In this document: one piece after another, positions 38,209 through 46,086 of the stretch
Layout: every line of letters starts with the position of its first letter
Position numbering within the stretch: the first letter of the stretch is position 1
Source of the DNA: Ga0074130 sp035565355
GTDB lineage: Bacteria > Pseudomonadota > Gammaproteobacteria > Burkholderiales > Rhodocyclaceae
Direction of reading: 5' to 3'
DNA: 64,000 bases
Assembly (NCBI GenBank): GCA_035565355.1
Contig: DATMSM010000020.1
Location: 1-64,000 of the forward strand
The notes under the pieces: model-generated
The model's input: only the letters and a program-made list of their open reading frames with translations
Database searches by the model: none
What the model was told of the DNA's origin: nothing
Made by a program: the position numbers and the translations under genes

Positions 38209-38699
38209 GGTGTTCTCCTTTCAAAGATGGGAAGGCAACAGCTCACTGCAGGTTTTGGGCGGTGATAATAAGGTTAACTAATCAATCCTAACTATGCCAA
38301 ATGGGTAATGCAGAAACGGTTGATTTTTGATTTCTTGATGCGTGCGCAATCCTGCGTGCAGCTTGTATGTGCCTTGCGCCGGCTTGGCGACGCCTCCCTG
38401 CTACTGACAGAGGCCGGTAGCGGTGCACAAAGCATTTGCAGTGAGGATTGCGTGCCATGAATTTCCACAAAGATGCAATTTGGATGTATCTTTTAGGCGC
38501 ATCCTAGCATCGACAAGTTAAGTGAGGGTTGATGCTAGTCAAATGCTCATGTAGCAAAAAGCAACTACACTCAGGCAAGGCTTGTGTTTGAGGCAGTTGT
38601 GTATCAGTGTCAGCCGACACCGCGTATTTCAAACTTGCATTTGGCAGTAGATGAAGCCGATCAACCGCTTGCAGATCAGACAGCTGAAAGGAAGCATAC
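38209..38699. other. Divergent control region between nosZ and the cytochrome c gene
   Basis: This 491-base stretch has no supported gene. It holds an FNR-type palindrome at 38529-38542, a -10-like TACACT at 38566-38571 on the plus strand and TAGGAT at 38501-38506 on the minus strand, and ribosome-binding sites for the two flanking genes. If the minus-strand promoter is as drawn, the nosZ leader would be about 285 bases, with several AT-rich and hairpin-prone segments (for example near 38330-38400) that I cannot assign. Confidence 0.6.
38529..38542. promoter_or_regulatory. FNR/Dnr-type binding site
   Basis: TTGATGCTAGTCAA is a near-perfect match to the FNR/Dnr consensus TTGAT-N4-ATCAA, with one mismatch (G for A). 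The core TTGA-N6-TCAA is exact. The centre is 33 bases from the -10-like hexamer on the right and 32 bases from that on the left, as in class II activation centred near -41.5. Confidence 0.7.
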
Positions 38700-39095
38700 A
38701 TGTACAAAAATACCCCTAGACTCGCAATGCTTGCACTCGCCGCCCTGGCGCTCACCGCTTGTGGCAAGAGCGAGGCGCCGGCAGCACCTCCGGCAACTCA
38801 GGCTGCAGCCCCTGCTCCGGCACCCGCTCCGGCCGCTGAAAACACCGTTGGCAAGAGCGTATTCGGCAAGGCTTGCGCGCTCTGCCATGCCGCTGGCGTG
38901 GCCGGTGCACCCAAGCCGGGCGACAAGGATGATTGGGGTCCGCGCATCGCCCAAGGCAAGGATGTCTTGTACAAGCATGCGCTCGAAGGCTTTACCGGCG
39001 CCAAGGGCATGATGCCGGCACGCGGCGGCAATGCGGCGCTCACCGATGATGAAGTCAAGGCCGCTGTGGACTACATGGCAGACCAATCGGTCTAA
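38700..39095 (+). CDS. c5-type cytochrome c lipoprotein
   Basis: A 131-residue protein with a lipoprotein signal (LTAC, C21), an alanine/proline linker (about residues 25-48) and a single c-type haem domain: CALCH at residues 59-63 and the likely axial methionine in GAKGMMPARGG. The spacing and C-terminal LTDDEVKAAVDYMADQS match cytochrome c5. Placement beside nosZ suggests it passes electrons to NosZ; the alternative is a general periplasmic electron carrier. AAGGA precedes the ATG. Next gene is apbE, 17 bases downstream. Confidence 0.9.
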   Translation: MYKNTPRLAMLALAALALTACGKSEAPAAPPATQAAAPAPAPAPAAENTVGKSVFGKACALCHAAGVAGAPKPGDKDDWGPRIAQGKDVLYKHALEGFTGAKGMMPARGGNAALTDDEVKAAVDYMADQSV

Positions 39096-39112
39096 ACCGC
39101 CAAGGGTGCGTG

Positions 39113-40186
39113 ATGAGCAATGATCAGCTGGCCTCGGTCCCGCCTCAGGGATTGACGCGACGGCGTTTCGTTCTGGCGCTGCCCTTGTTCGGCGCGCTAC
39201 CCGGTCTGGTGTTGTCCCCGGACGCGCTGGCGTTCGGAGCAACCCCAGGCCTGGAGCGCATCAGCAAGGTGCTGATGGGAACGCGGGTGGACATTGCCAT
39301 CCCGGTGGGTGCCGGCCTTGATGTGGCCGCCGCGCGTGCGGCCACGGAGCTGGCCTTTGCCGAAATGCGGCGCCTGGAAGGGCTGATGAGCCGCTATAGC
39401 GACGAGAGCGATGTGGCGCGCATTGGTGCTGCCGCGGGGCGGCAGCCGGTGCGTGTTGCGCCGGAAGTCATGGCGGTGTTGCTGCAGGCCCAGCGTCTGT
39501 ATCGGGACAGCCAGGGCGTGTTCGACGTCACCATAGGCGCGCTGCGCGGCTGGCATTTCGAGGCTGAACGCCATGAAGCGCCGAGCCGTAGCCAAATCGC
39601 GCGGGCGCTGCCGCTGGTGAATGGTGGCGATCTTCAGCTCAATGCAGAAGCCGGTACGGCCTATCTGGCGCGTGCCGGCATGCAGCTCGACCTCGGTGGC
39701 GTTGCCAAGCTGCCCATTCTGCAGGCAGGTCTGCAGATGCTTGAAGGTGCGGGCATCCAGCACGCACTGCTCAATGGCGGCGGCGATGTACTGACTTTGG
39801 GTACGCAGCATGGCCGACCATGGCGTGTGGGTGTGCGCGATCCTCTTGCGCCGGAAGGTCTGCTCGGCGTGCTGCCGCTTGAGGGGCGTGCAGTCGTGGC
39901 CTCCTCCGGCGATTACGAGCGCTTCTTTGTGCGTGACGGCCAGCGTCTGCACCATGTGCTGGATCCACGTACCGGCTGGCCTACGCAGGGCGTGCGCGGA
40001 GTGGCCTTGTTGGCGCGCAATGTCGACGCAGTCAACGCCTGGGGCACTGCCCTCATGGTGCGTGGCCCGTCCGCAGCACCCACATGGCATGCACGCCATC
40101 CTGGCGTGGAACTCATGGTGGCCAATACCAACGGCAAGCGCTGGCTTTCACCGGGCATGATCGAGGCCTTGAGGCCTGCCGCCTAG
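39113..40186 (+). CDS. FAD:protein FMN transferase (ApbE/NosX family)
   Basis: A 357-residue periplasmic flavin transferase. The N-terminus has a Tat-like motif (LTRRRFVLALPLFG), and the family motifs MGTRVDIAI, FDVTIGALRGW, LDLGGVAK, SSGDYERFF and HHVLDPRTGWP are present. ApbE proteins attach FMN to threonine in [S/T]GAT motifs; NosR in this locus carries such a site, so this is most likely NosX, its flavinylating enzyme. The ATG at 39113 has AAGGG upstream and overlaps a GTG three bases earlier. A terminator follows. Confidence 0.93.
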   Translation: MSNDQLASVPPQGLTRRRFVLALPLFGALPGLVLSPDALAFGATPGLERISKVLMGTRVDIAIPVGAGLDVAAARAATELAFAEMRRLEGLMSRYSDESDVARIGAAAGRQPVRVAPEVMAVLLQAQRLYRDSQGVFDVTIGALRGWHFEAERHEAPSRSQIARALPLVNGGDLQLNAEAGTAYLARAGMQLDLGGVAKLPILQAGLQMLEGAGIQHALLNGGGDVLTLGTQHGRPWRVGVRDPLAPEGLLGVLPLEGRAVVASSGDYERFFVRDGQRLHHVLDPRTGWPTQGVRGVALLARNVDAVNAWGTALMVRGPSAAPTWHARHPGVELMVANTNGKRWLSPGMIEALRPAA

Positions 40187-40198
40187 TTTTTACGAAGC

Positions 40199-40232
40199 AA
40201 TAAAAAAGGGAGCCGAGGCTCCCTTTTTTATT
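40199..40232. terminator. Bidirectional terminator between apbE and folE2
   Basis: AATAAAAAAGGGAGCC pairs with GGCTCCCTTTTTTATT across a two-base centre, between convergent genes. Strong T-runs occur in both directions. Confidence 0.88.
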
Positions 40233-40246
40233 ATGTGCAACGGCGA

Positions 40247-41059
40247 TCAATCGTTGCGCTTGTCGTGCTCGATCAGCGCATAGGCGCTGTGATTGTGGAT
40301 CGATTCAAAGTTCTCGGATTCGACCACATAGGAAACCACGCGCGCTTCTGCGTTGAGGGCACCGGCGACGTCGCGGACCAGGTCTTCGACGAACTTGGGG
40401 TTGTCGTAGGCGCGTTCGGTCACATATTTTTCGTCCGGGCGCTTAAGCAGACCGTAGAGTTCGCAGGAGGCCTGGGCTTCGGCGAGCTGGACCAGCTCTT
40501 CGATCCACACGAACTCGTTGCCGGTCTCGACCGTGAGGGTGACGTGGGAGCGCTGATTGTGCGCGCCGCGCTCGGAAATCTTCTTGGAGCAGGGGCACAG
40601 GCTGGTGACCGGTACCACGATCTTGGTGGTCTGCTTGTATACGCCGTCGGCGAGGATTTCGCCGGTCAGGGTGACTTCGTAGTCGAGCAGGCTCTTCACG
40701 CCGGAGACCGGGGCGGTCTTGTTGATGAAGAAGGGGAAGCTCATTTCCAGATGGCCGGTGGCGGCCTCAAGCTTGACCACCATCTCGCGCAGCATGGTCT
40801 CGAAGCTATCGATGGAGATCTCGGTATCGTGCGAGTTCAGGATCTCGACGAAACGCGACATGTGGGTGCCCTTGAAATTGTGGGGCAGGCCGACATACAT
40901 GTTGAAGTTGGCGATGGTGTGCTGGACACCCCGATCCTTGTCCTTGACCTTGATCGGGTGACGGATGTCCTTGATGCCGACACGATTGATCGGCATGCGG
41001 CGGGTGTCTTCGCTGGACTGGACGTCGGGAATGGCGATGTTGTTGTCCCTGGAGTTCAT
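40247..41059 (-). CDS. folE2: GTP cyclohydrolase I type IB (FolE2)
   Basis: A 270-residue FolE2, a metal-dependent GTP cyclohydrolase opening tetrahydrofolate and queuosine synthesis. Visible features are RVGIKDIRHPIKV near the N-terminus and the active-site TSLCPCSKKISERGAHNQRSH with its catalytic cysteine. The promoter at 41112-41140 rules out the longer frame that starts at 41140; a methionine at 41080 (preceded by GGGGAAG) is a possible alternative. FolE2 does not need zinc strictly, unlike FolE. Confidence 0.93.
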   Translation of the reverse strand: MNSRDNNIAIPDVQSSEDTRRMPINRVGIKDIRHPIKVKDKDRGVQHTIANFNMYVGLPHNFKGTHMSRFVEILNSHDTEISIDSFETMLREMVVKLEAATGHLEMSFPFFINKTAPVSGVKSLLDYEVTLTGEILADGVYKQTTKIVVPVTSLCPCSKKISERGAHNQRSHVTLTVETGNEFVWIEELVQLAEAQASCELYGLLKRPDEKYVTERAYDNPKFVEDLVRDVAGALNAEARVVSYVVESENFESIHNHSAYALIEHDKRND

Positions 41060-41111
41060 GGCTGCTCTCTGACGGGGCATAAGTACTTCCCCGATGATTG
41101 AATATGATGGA

Positions 41112-41140
41112 ATTCTAGCATTCCCGACAAAATCACTCAA
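41112..41140 (-). promoter_or_regulatory. Sigma-70-type promoter of folE2
   Basis: On the minus strand TTGAGT (41135-41140) and TAGAAT (41112-41117) are separated by 17 bases, about 50 bases before the folE2 start. This lies in the gap after the dxs stop. Confidence 0.65.
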
Positions 41141-41191
41141 CTATTAACGGGATAGCTGGAGCCTATAAAGGCCTTTAAGCGGCTGGACTAA

Positions 41192-43051
41192 TCAGCCCAG
41201 CGCTTGCTTGATGGTGGCGACGATTCCTGCGCAATCAAGCCCATGCTGAGCCAGCAGGCTGGGCGCATCGCCGTGCTCGATGAATTCATCGGGCAGGCCG
41301 AGGCGTAGTAGGGGCGTAGCGCAGCCCTGCTCTTCGAGCGAGCGGGCGACTTCGGCGCCCGCGCCGCCGATCAGCGCATTTTCCTCGACACTGACAAGCA
41401 GGTCGTGGCTTTGCGCCAGCTCGCGCACCAGAGCATGGTCCAGCGGCTTGATGAAGCGCATGTTGGCGACCGTGGCATCCAGCGTCTCACCGGCTTGCAG
41501 GGCCGGCGCGAGCATGCTGCCGAAGGCAAGGATGGCGACCTTCTTGCCCTGACGCCGGATTTCGCCTTTGCCGACCGGCAACACATCCAGGTTCGTGTCC
41601 GGCACCGTGCCGGGGCCGCTGCCGCGTGGATAGCGGACTGCCGTCGGGCCGTCGATCTTGTAGGCGGTGCTGAGCATGCGCCGGCACTCGGCCTCGTCGG
41701 CTGGCGCCATGACCACCATATTCGGGATGCAGGTCAGGAAGGACAGGTCGAAGGCGCCATTGTGCGTACCGCCGTCGGCGCCGACCAGGCCGCCGCGGTC
41801 GATGGCCAGCATCACCGGCAGGTTCTGCAGGGCGATGTCGTGGATCAGCTGGTCGTAGGCACGCTGCAAAAAGGTCGAGTAGATCGCCACCACGGGCTTC
41901 AGGCCTTCGCAGGCGAGGCCGGCGGCAAAGGTCAGGGCATGTTGTTCTGCGATCGCCACATCGAAGTAGCGATCCGGGTATTCAGTGGCGAAGCGCACCA
42001 GCCCCGAGCCTTCGCGCATGGCCGGGGTGATGCCCATGAGACGCGAATCGCTGGCGGCCATGTCGCACAGCCAGTCGCTGAAGACCTGCGTATAGGTCAG
42101 CTTGCCGGGCTTGCTGCCGACGATGCCGTTCTTGTGATCGAACTTGCCGACGCCGTGATACAGGATGGGGTCGTTCTCGGCCAGCTTGTAGCCCTGGCCC
42201 TTGCGCGTGACCACGTGCAGGAACTGCGGTCCCTTGAGCTTCTTGAGGTTCTGCAGCATGGGGATCAGCGAGTTGACGTCGTGACCGTCGATGGGGCCGA
42301 TATAGTTGAAGCCCATTTCCTCGAACAGCGTGCCCGGCGTGATCAGGCCCTTGACGTGCTCTTCGACCTTGTTGGCGAACTCCAGCATCGAGGGCATGCC
42401 CGACAGCACCTTTTCGCCGGCGCGGCGTGCGGCGTTGTAAGTGCGGCCTGAGAGCAAGCGCGCCAGATATTTGTTGAGCGCGCCGACCGGCTGCGAGATC
42501 GACATGTCGTTGTCATTGAGGATGACAAGCAGGTTCGCATCCATGACGCCGGCATTGTTGAGCGCCTCGAAGGCTTGACCAGCGGTCATCGCACCATCGC
42601 CGATGATGGCGACGACTGCGCGGTCTTCGCCCTTGGCCTTGGCCGCAACGGCCATGCCGAGTGCGGCGGAAATCGAGGTCGAGGAGTGGCCGACGCCAAA
42701 GGTGTCGTACTCGCTCTCGGCGCGGCGTGGAAAGCCGGACACGCCATCTTGCATGCGCAGACGCGCCATGCCGGCGCGGCGGCCGGTGAGTATTTTGTGG
42801 CCGTAGGTCTGGTGGCCTACGTCCCAGACCAGACGGTCTTCCGGCGTGTTGTAGACGTAGTGCAGTGCAATTGTCAGCTCAACGGTGCCGAGATTAGACG
42901 ACAGGTGACCGCCGGTCTTGGCGACTGAGTCGAGCAGAAAGGCGCGCAATTCGTCGGCCAGTTGTGGCAGCAGATCGCGGCTTATCGCACGCAGATCGGC
43001 CGGCGAGTTGATGGTGTCGAGCAGCGGAGTTTCCGAGGTCAGGGGCGGCAT
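41192..43051 (-). CDS. dxs: 1-deoxy-D-xylulose-5-phosphate synthase
   Basis: A 619-residue thiamine-diphosphate enzyme joining pyruvate and glyceraldehyde 3-phosphate, the first step of the MEP isoprenoid pathway. The ThDP motif GDGAMTAGQAFEALNNAG ends in NDNDMSIS, and the transketolase-like central and C-terminal domains are complete (EQHALTFAAGLA with catalytic glutamate, DRGGLVGADGGTHNG). It follows ispA by 21 bases. An imperfect inverted repeat (AAGCGCTGG/CCAGCCGCTT) spans its stop codon. Confidence 0.97.
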   Translation of the reverse strand: MPPLTSETPLLDTINSPADLRAISRDLLPQLADELRAFLLDSVAKTGGHLSSNLGTVELTIALHYVYNTPEDRLVWDVGHQTYGHKILTGRRAGMARLRMQDGVSGFPRRAESEYDTFGVGHSSTSISAALGMAVAAKAKGEDRAVVAIIGDGAMTAGQAFEALNNAGVMDANLLVILNDNDMSISQPVGALNKYLARLLSGRTYNAARRAGEKVLSGMPSMLEFANKVEEHVKGLITPGTLFEEMGFNYIGPIDGHDVNSLIPMLQNLKKLKGPQFLHVVTRKGQGYKLAENDPILYHGVGKFDHKNGIVGSKPGKLTYTQVFSDWLCDMAASDSRLMGITPAMREGSGLVRFATEYPDRYFDVAIAEQHALTFAAGLACEGLKPVVAIYSTFLQRAYDQLIHDIALQNLPVMLAIDRGGLVGADGGTHNGAFDLSFLTCIPNMVVMAPADEAECRRMLSTAYKIDGPTAVRYPRGSGPGTVPDTNLDVLPVGKGEIRRQGKKVAILAFGSMLAPALQAGETLDATVANMRFIKPLDHALVRELAQSHDLLVSVEENALIGGAGAEVARSLEEQGCATPLLRLGLPDEFIEHGDAPSLLAQHGLDCAGIVATIKQALG

Positions 43052-43072
43052 TTGTATTGGAGGCGCGGAAAC

Positions 43073-43975
43073 TTAAAAAGTGCGGGCGACGATGAAGTCG
43101 GTGAGTGCATGCAGGCGCCGGGCCCGGTCGCCGAAATCGCTCAGGGCCGCTTGCGCCTCGTCGCGCATTTCCGCTGCCAGTGCCTTGGCGCGGCTGAGGC
43201 CGAGGAGGCTGGCATAGGTCGGCTTGTTGTTGGCCTCGTCCTTGCCGGCGGTCTTACCCAGCGTGGCGGTGTCGGCCTCGGTGTCGAGAATGTCGTCGAT
43301 GACCTGGAACAACAGGCCGACACGATTGGCATAGCGGGCGAGACTGGTCAGCGCCGCTTCGTCAGCGTTGCCGCAGTGCGCGCCCAGCAGGACGGCAGCA
43401 CGTATCAGCGCCCCCGTCTTGTGGATGTGCATGAACTCGAGATCTGGCAGCGAAATCTGCTTGCCTACGGAGTCGAGATCGAAGGCCTGACCACCGGCCA
43501 TGCCGCGCGAGCCGGAAGCATGGGCGAGCAGTTCGATCATCCTGACCTGGCGCGTGCCGTCGGCAATCAGGCCGGGCGTAGCAATGGCATGGAAGGCCAG
43601 CGACTGAAGTGCATCGCCGGCGAGCATGGCGGTGGCTTCGTCGAACTCGATATGCACGGTCGGCTTGCCGCGGCGCAGGGAGTCGTCGTCCATGCAGGGC
43701 AGATCGTCATGCACCAGCGAGTAGGCGTGTATGAGTTCGACCGCGCAAGCGGCCTGATCCAGCACTGCGGGTGCGGCGTCGAAGATGCTGCCGGCCGCAT
43801 GCGTCAGCAGCGGGCGCACGCGCTTGCCGCCGCCGAGCGTAGCGTAGCGCATGGCGTCATGCAGCTTGCCTGGCACAATGGTCTTGGCCGGCAGGCACTG
43901 ATCAAGCGCGGTCTCGGTACGCGCCTGAATGTCCTGCATCCAGGCCGCGAAATCTTGAGTAGCGGAAAGCGTCAC
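43073..43975 (-). CDS. ispA: Farnesyl diphosphate synthase (geranyltranstransferase)
   Basis: A 300-residue polyprenyl synthase. The first aspartate-rich motif is VHDDLPCMDDD and the second DDILDTEAD. The enzyme condenses isopentenyl diphosphate with dimethylallyl and geranyl diphosphate. It begins with GTG at 43975, one base after the xseB stop, so it depends on upstream translation. Confidence 0.95.
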   Translation of the reverse strand: MTLSATQDFAAWMQDIQARTETALDQCLPAKTIVPGKLHDAMRYATLGGGKRVRPLLTHAAGSIFDAAPAVLDQAACAVELIHAYSLVHDDLPCMDDDSLRRGKPTVHIEFDEATAMLAGDALQSLAFHAIATPGLIADGTRQVRMIELLAHASGSRGMAGGQAFDLDSVGKQISLPDLEFMHIHKTGALIRAAVLLGAHCGNADEAALTSLARYANRVGLLFQVIDDILDTEADTATLGKTAGKDEANNKPTYASLLGLSRAKALAAEMRDEAQAALSDFGDRARRLHALTDFIVARTF

Positions 43976-43976
43976 T

Positions 43977-44231
43977 TTATTCTTCTGCTGCCGGCGTGAA
44001 GTCGCGCAGCGTATCTTTTTCCAGAATTTGTATCTTCTGCTCAGCCGCGACCAGCGCCTCCTGGCAATAGCGCAGCAGCGTCATGCCGCGCTGGTAGGCG
44101 GCGAGAGACTCGTCCAGCGGCAGGCTGCTGCTCGTGCCTGTGCCACCTTCAAGCGCCTTGACGATGGTTTCCAGTTCGGACAGTGCAGACTCGAATGAAG
44201 CGGGAGATGCGGTAGCAGCGGCCTTGGCCAT
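43977..44231 (-). CDS. xseB: Exodeoxyribonuclease VII small subunit
   Basis: An 84-residue helical subunit of exonuclease VII. It shows SFESALSELETIVKALEGG and LDESLAAYQRGMTLLRYCQ, the typical XseB pattern. The ATG at 44231 is chosen; the frame extends upstream into the promoter. It heads the conserved xseB-ispA-dxs operon. Confidence 0.95.
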   Translation of the reverse strand: MAKAAATASPASFESALSELETIVKALEGGTGTSSSLPLDESLAAYQRGMTLLRYCQEALVAAEQKIQILEKDTLRDFTPAAEE

Positions 44232-44263
44232 GGGATGCGGCAATTGGGTGAGCAAAGACCGTA

Positions 44264-44293
44264 AAAATACCGCAAGGCAAGGGGTTAGGTCAA
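44264..44293 (-). promoter_or_regulatory. Sigma-70-type promoter of xseB-ispA-dxs
   Basis: On the minus strand TTGACC (44288-44293) is followed after 18 bases by TATTTT (44264-44269), about 33 bases before xseB. The -35 is strong and the -10 fair. Confidence 0.55.
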
Positions 44294-44483
44294 TTCTGGA
44301 GCCGCCGCGACGCACGGTGGGGAACTTCATTGCCGATTGCGACTCTGCCTTCAGGACGCGCCGACAAAGTCTTGAAAAGGCTGGTCTTTGCAGAGGCCCT
44401 GGGCTACAATCGCCGTCCCTCTTTGCACCAGTTTCACAACTGGTTTTCCGGTTTCCGGGTCATCCTCTTGGAGGTTGGGAATC

Positions 44484-45593
44484 ATGTCCGACATCGCGCG
44501 CGCAGCGCTGCTCTCGCCAGCGGCCTCGCAGCTCCCCGTATCTTGGTATTTCGACGAAAAGCTTTTCGAGTTGGAGAAAAAGCTTATCTTCGATGCCGGT
44601 CCGGGCTATGTCGGCCACGCGCTGATGGTCCCCAACATCCATGACTATCGCACCCAGGAGGCGCTGGACCACGGCCGCATGCTGGTGCATCAGCCCGACG
44701 GCTATTACGACATGTCGAATGTCTGTCGTCATCGACAGGCGCTCATGCTGGAGGGCAGCGGCAATGCCGAGAACATCGTCTGCCCGATTCACCGCTGGAC
44801 CTATAACGCCGGCGGCGAACTGATTGGTGCGCCGCATTTCCCGGCCAACCCCTGTCTCAATCTGCACAAGCAGAAGCTGGAGAACTGGCAGGGCCTGCTG
44901 TTCAAGGGACCGCGTTCGGCCAATCTGGATCTCGCCGGCATGAAGGTGGCGAAGGAGCTGGACTTCACTGGCTACCGTTTCCATCACGTCGAGCTGCACG
45001 AATGCAACTACAACTGGAAGACCTTCATCGAGGTCTATCTGGAGGATTACCACGTTGCGCCGTTCCACCCGGGGCTGGGCAATTTCGTCACTTGCGACGA
45101 CCTGACCTGGCAGTTCAGCGACTGGTATTCGGTCCAGCGCGTCGGGGTGACCTCGCTCGCCAAGGCTGGCACGCAGGCCTACGAGAGCTGGCATAAAGCG
45201 GTTCTTAAATACTACGATGGCAAGCTGCCGCCGCACGGCGCGATCTGGCTGACCTACTATCCGAACATCATGGTCGAGTGGTATCCGCATGTGCTGGTGG
45301 TGTCCACGCTGATCCCGCAGGACGTCAACAAGACCCTCAACGTGGTCGAGTTCTATTACCCGGAAGACATCGCTCTGTTCGAACCCGAGTTCGTCGCCGC
45401 CGAGCAGGCCGCCTATATGGAAACCGCGATCGAGGACGACGAGATTGGTGAGCGCATGGATCGTGGCCGTTACGCCCTGTGGAAGCAGGGGCGCAATGAA
45501 GTCGGTCCCTATCAGTCGCCGATGGAAGACGGCATGCAGCATTTTCACGAGTTCTATCGCCGCATCATGGGCGAGACGCTGCTGGAGCGTTGA
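44484..45593 (+). CDS. Rieske-type ring-hydroxylating oxygenase, alpha-subunit-like
   Basis: A 369-residue oxygenase. The Rieske centre is C-x-H then C-x2-H (CRHRQ and CPIHRW, about residues 80-105). The mononuclear iron site is in the segment NWKTFIEVYLEDYHVAPFH, with two histidines five apart. It resembles housekeeping Rieske oxygenases of Betaproteobacteria; no reductase, ferredoxin or beta subunit is adjacent and the substrate is unknown. The ATG at 44484 has GGAGG nine bases upstream; a longer frame upstream is not supported. Confidence 0.88.
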   Translation: MSDIARAALLSPAASQLPVSWYFDEKLFELEKKLIFDAGPGYVGHALMVPNIHDYRTQEALDHGRMLVHQPDGYYDMSNVCRHRQALMLEGSGNAENIVCPIHRWTYNAGGELIGAPHFPANPCLNLHKQKLENWQGLLFKGPRSANLDLAGMKVAKELDFTGYRFHHVELHECNYNWKTFIEVYLEDYHVAPFHPGLGNFVTCDDLTWQFSDWYSVQRVGVTSLAKAGTQAYESWHKAVLKYYDGKLPPHGAIWLTYYPNIMVEWYPHVLVVSTLIPQDVNKTLNVVEFYYPEDIALFEPEFVAAEQAAYMETAIEDDEIGERMDRGRYALWKQGRNEVGPYQSPMEDGMQHFHEFYRRIMGETLLER

Positions 45594-45623
45594 TCGACAG
45601 CGCAGAACGCGCGCATGCAGCGA

Positions 45624-45657
45624 GCAGGGCGGCCCCGAGAAATCGGCGCCGCCCTGC
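45624..45657 (+). terminator. Stable hairpin after the Rieske oxygenase gene
   Basis: GCAGGGCGGC pairs with GCCGCCCTGC, and inside it CCGA pairs with TCGG around a GAAA loop. It lies 31 bases after the stop and is followed only by a short TTGATT, so it may be a weak or Rho-assisted terminator. Confidence 0.55.
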
Positions 45658-45731
45658 TTGATTATGGCGACTGCATAATGCCGCTTGGGTTATAGTGAGC
45701 TTGTGTTCCTTCTCCAAAGAAAGGGCAGGCC

Positions 45732-46085
45732 ATGATTGCGATTGATCACAAGGGGCCGCTGGTTTCGGTCACCGTCTTCGGCGAGTTCACGTTGGCGGAT
45801 TACGCCGAGTTCGAGGAACTCGTGAATTACAAGGTGGGCTTTGAAGGCCCGGTCGATCTGTATTTCGACCTGCGCGAAATGGCCAGCTTCACCATCGACG
45901 TGGTGTGGGAGGAAATCCGCTTCTCCCTGGAGCACACCAATTCCTTCCGGCGTATCGCCGTCGTCACCGACAATCAGTGGATCACCTGGAGCGCATGGCT
46001 CAGCAAGGCCTTCATCAACACCGAGCTGCGTGTTTTCGACGATTCCGACGCCGCAGAGGCGCTGTCCTGGATCGAGGCAGCCTGA
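45732..46085 (+). CDS. SpoIIAA-like protein (STAS-related)
   Basis: A 117-residue soluble protein of the SpoIIAA-like family, with the alternating strand-helix pattern VSVTVFGEFTLADYAEFEELV and VDLYFDLREMASFT, and FRRIAVVTDNQWITW in the middle. No function is known for this family in bacteria of this type; it is not the sporulation regulator. It precedes a rhodanese gene by one base, so they are co-transcribed. Confidence 0.85.
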   Translation: MIAIDHKGPLVSVTVFGEFTLADYAEFEELVNYKVGFEGPVDLYFDLREMASFTIDVVWEEIRFSLEHTNSFRRIAVVTDNQWITWSAWLSKAFINTELRVFDDSDAAEALSWIEAA

Positions 46086-46086
46086 G

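Noticed and set aside
36328..38265. Open frame of 645 codons on the plus strand across nosZ
   Set aside because: Antisense to a complete nosZ; composition is a mirror of the nosZ codon pattern with no domain I can recognise.
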